28,567 nt of DNA from the NCBI GenBank assembly GCA_900553035.1, contig USCC01000015.1, positions 1-28,567 of the forward strand, given 5' to 3'. This document shows, in pieces, positions 27,776 through 28,567 of the stretch. The number at the start of each line of letters is the position of its first letter. The stretch's first letter is position 1. The notes beneath the pieces are model-generated. The model was not told the DNA's origin. It did not search any database and worked only from the letters and a program-made list of their open reading frames with translations. The translations under genes and the position numbers were made by a program. Origin of the DNA: an uncultured Rhodospirillaceae bacterium. Its GTDB lineage: Bacteria; Pseudomonadota; Alphaproteobacteria; CAAGCB01; CAG-977.

Positions 27776-28567
27776 ATGTCTCGTTTTGAAATGGTGAACA
27801 AAACGGCGGCGGCGCAAAAGGAAACGTTCACTCCGGAACGCATTGCCACCGTCCATAAAGCGCTTTCGGGAGAAACGCGCCGCGAACTTTCATGCCTTCA
27901 CGTCGTTCGGGACGAAAACGCCGAACCGCTTCTGGACATCCGATTCAAAAACAGAGACGTCCATATCCGGGCAACGGATAAAAATGTCGAGATGACCGGC
28001 GAATACGGGCCGGCCGAAATCGATGCCCTTGTACGCATCACAGCCTCTCTGGGGTGGACGGATGCGGCGGCGCACGGAAATGAAACCGACATGAAAGAAG
28101 CCCTGGATGCCGCGTACCGACACGGTCAGCATCTGGACATCGGTGGGGCGGCGGATGACGGAAACCGTCTGGCGCCGCTGGCCGGCTTTGTGAACGCGGC
28201 GGCAAATTATACAGTCCATCCCGGCACGGGAAGTACAGAAAAATCGCCGGGTATGCGGCTTTTAAAATACATCGCCGAGCGCCCGGAAAAGATTTTCAAT
28301 GCCGCCCGCAGAGGAAGCATGGCCGCGTTCCGGAAGGTCGCAGGACTTGTGGGACAGGTTTATGATTATAATGAAAAGCCCGGAGTCAAGGTCGTCGCCG
28401 CTCTCAGCGCAACCGCCATGGCCGGTGGGACGGGAATGACCTGTTACATGGTGGCGGACAAGGCGCACTGGGCATACGACCTGATGATGGAGCGGCGGGA
28501 GGAAGAAAAACGACGTCAGGAAAAAGTCGCCGAATTCCTCTCCAAAGGACTGGAAGTTCCCCAGGAA
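27776..28567 (+). CDS. Unrecognised protein with an LPD7-like segment, 5' part
   Basis: The frame stays open to the window end, so 264 residues are visible and the C-terminus is missing. GGAGAAG just before the ATG supports the start. Residues about 57-125 resemble the LPD7 domain (large polyvalent protein-associated domain 7): two strands, a helix ending in SLGW, a short strand plus helix and an AAYRHG end. LPD7 is found in large proteins of conjugative and other mobile elements, often with relaxases. Residues about 205-228 form a Gly/Ala/Met-rich hydrophobic stretch that could span a membrane, and 235-258 are a charged coiled-coil-like helix. The assignment rests on pattern memory and is tentative; function unknown. 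Confidence 0.6.
   Translation, partial: MSRFEMVNKTAAAQKETFTPERIATVHKALSGETRRELSCLHVVRDENAEPLLDIRFKNRDVHIRATDKNVEMTGEYGPAEIDALVRITASLGWTDAAAHGNETDMKEALDAAYRHGQHLDIGGAADDGNRLAPLAGFVNAAANYTVHPGTGSTEKSPGMRLLKYIAERPEKIFNAARRGSMAAFRKVAGLVGQVYDYNEKPGVKVVAALSATAMAGGTGMTCYMVADKAHWAYDLMMERREEEKRRQEKVAEFLSKGLEVPQE

Noticed and set aside
1..28567. CRISPR arrays, insertion sequences or long direct repeats
   Set aside because: Reading through both strands I saw no regularly spaced repeats, transposase motifs or terminal inverted repeats.

Overview
The window looks like a chromosomal stretch of an anaerobic, probably host- or gut-associated alphaproteobacterium. The class is suggested by a MucR/Ros regulator, a DUF1150 gene beside a small heat-shock gene, the SUV3-like helicase / S4 protein / ferredoxin order, a YcgN-type cysteine-cluster protein and a CnoX / Lon-N gene pair. 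Anaerobic life is suggested by three independent genes: a hybrid-cluster protein with the class I cysteine spacing, a TM1266-type putative [FeFe]-hydrogenase regulator, and a ferredoxin whose cysteines fit two [4Fe-4S] clusters. No phage structural genes, integrases, insertion sequences or CRISPR arrays are visible. The species cannot be named from this sequence alone.

Layout. 1-2768 (+): 3' part of a helicase, S4 RNA-binding protein, ferredoxin. 2846-3715 (-): unrecognised low-complexity protein. 3825-4466 (+): response regulator with a degenerate receiver. 4463-9117 (-): a probable unit reading CnoX-like thioredoxin-TPR protein, Lon-N domain protein, FtsK, LolA. 9324-9398 (+): tRNA-Gly(GCC). 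9455-9868 (-): exported transthyretin-like protein. 10025-12891 (-): four tandem divergent paralogs of a colicin/pyocin-like HNH nuclease family. 13060-15580 (+): prephenate dehydratase, outer-membrane barrel protein, TerC. 15593-17389 (+): a heat-shock promoter and ROSE-like RNA thermometer ahead of Hsp20, then DUF1150, a DTW-domain tRNA modification enzyme and the TM1266-like regulator. 17614-18800 (+): a fifth HNH paralog followed by a SMI1/KNR4 (SUKH)-type protein. 18815-21585 (+): QueA, MucR, YcgN-like protein, YgjP-like metallopeptidase. 21652-22691 (+): a small acidic protein and a papain-like cysteine peptidase, arranged like an effector/immunity pair. 22688-24728 (-): hybrid-cluster protein and DUF5665 membrane protein. 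24822-25772 (+): EamA transporter. 25934-26251 (-): small unknown protein. 26337-27629 (+): PurB. 27776-28567 (+): start of a protein with an LPD7-like segment, cut by the window end.

Most genes are housekeeping (cell division and envelope, Phe and purine synthesis, tRNA modification, protein quality control). The accessory signal is the five-member HNH family. All five keep the His-His ... Asn ... His-x3-His metal/catalytic pattern and a shared upstream helical module. They have short basic N-termini without signal peptides, and three end in the same Ala-Ala-Arg-Arg tail. One copy sits beside a SUKH-type gene, a superfamily known for immunity to nuclease toxins. Together with the peptidase pair at 21652-22691, this raises the possibility that the organism carries a dispersed set of toxin/effector genes. 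That is inference. The heat-shock promoter plus thermometer at 15593-15717 is the clearest regulatory structure.
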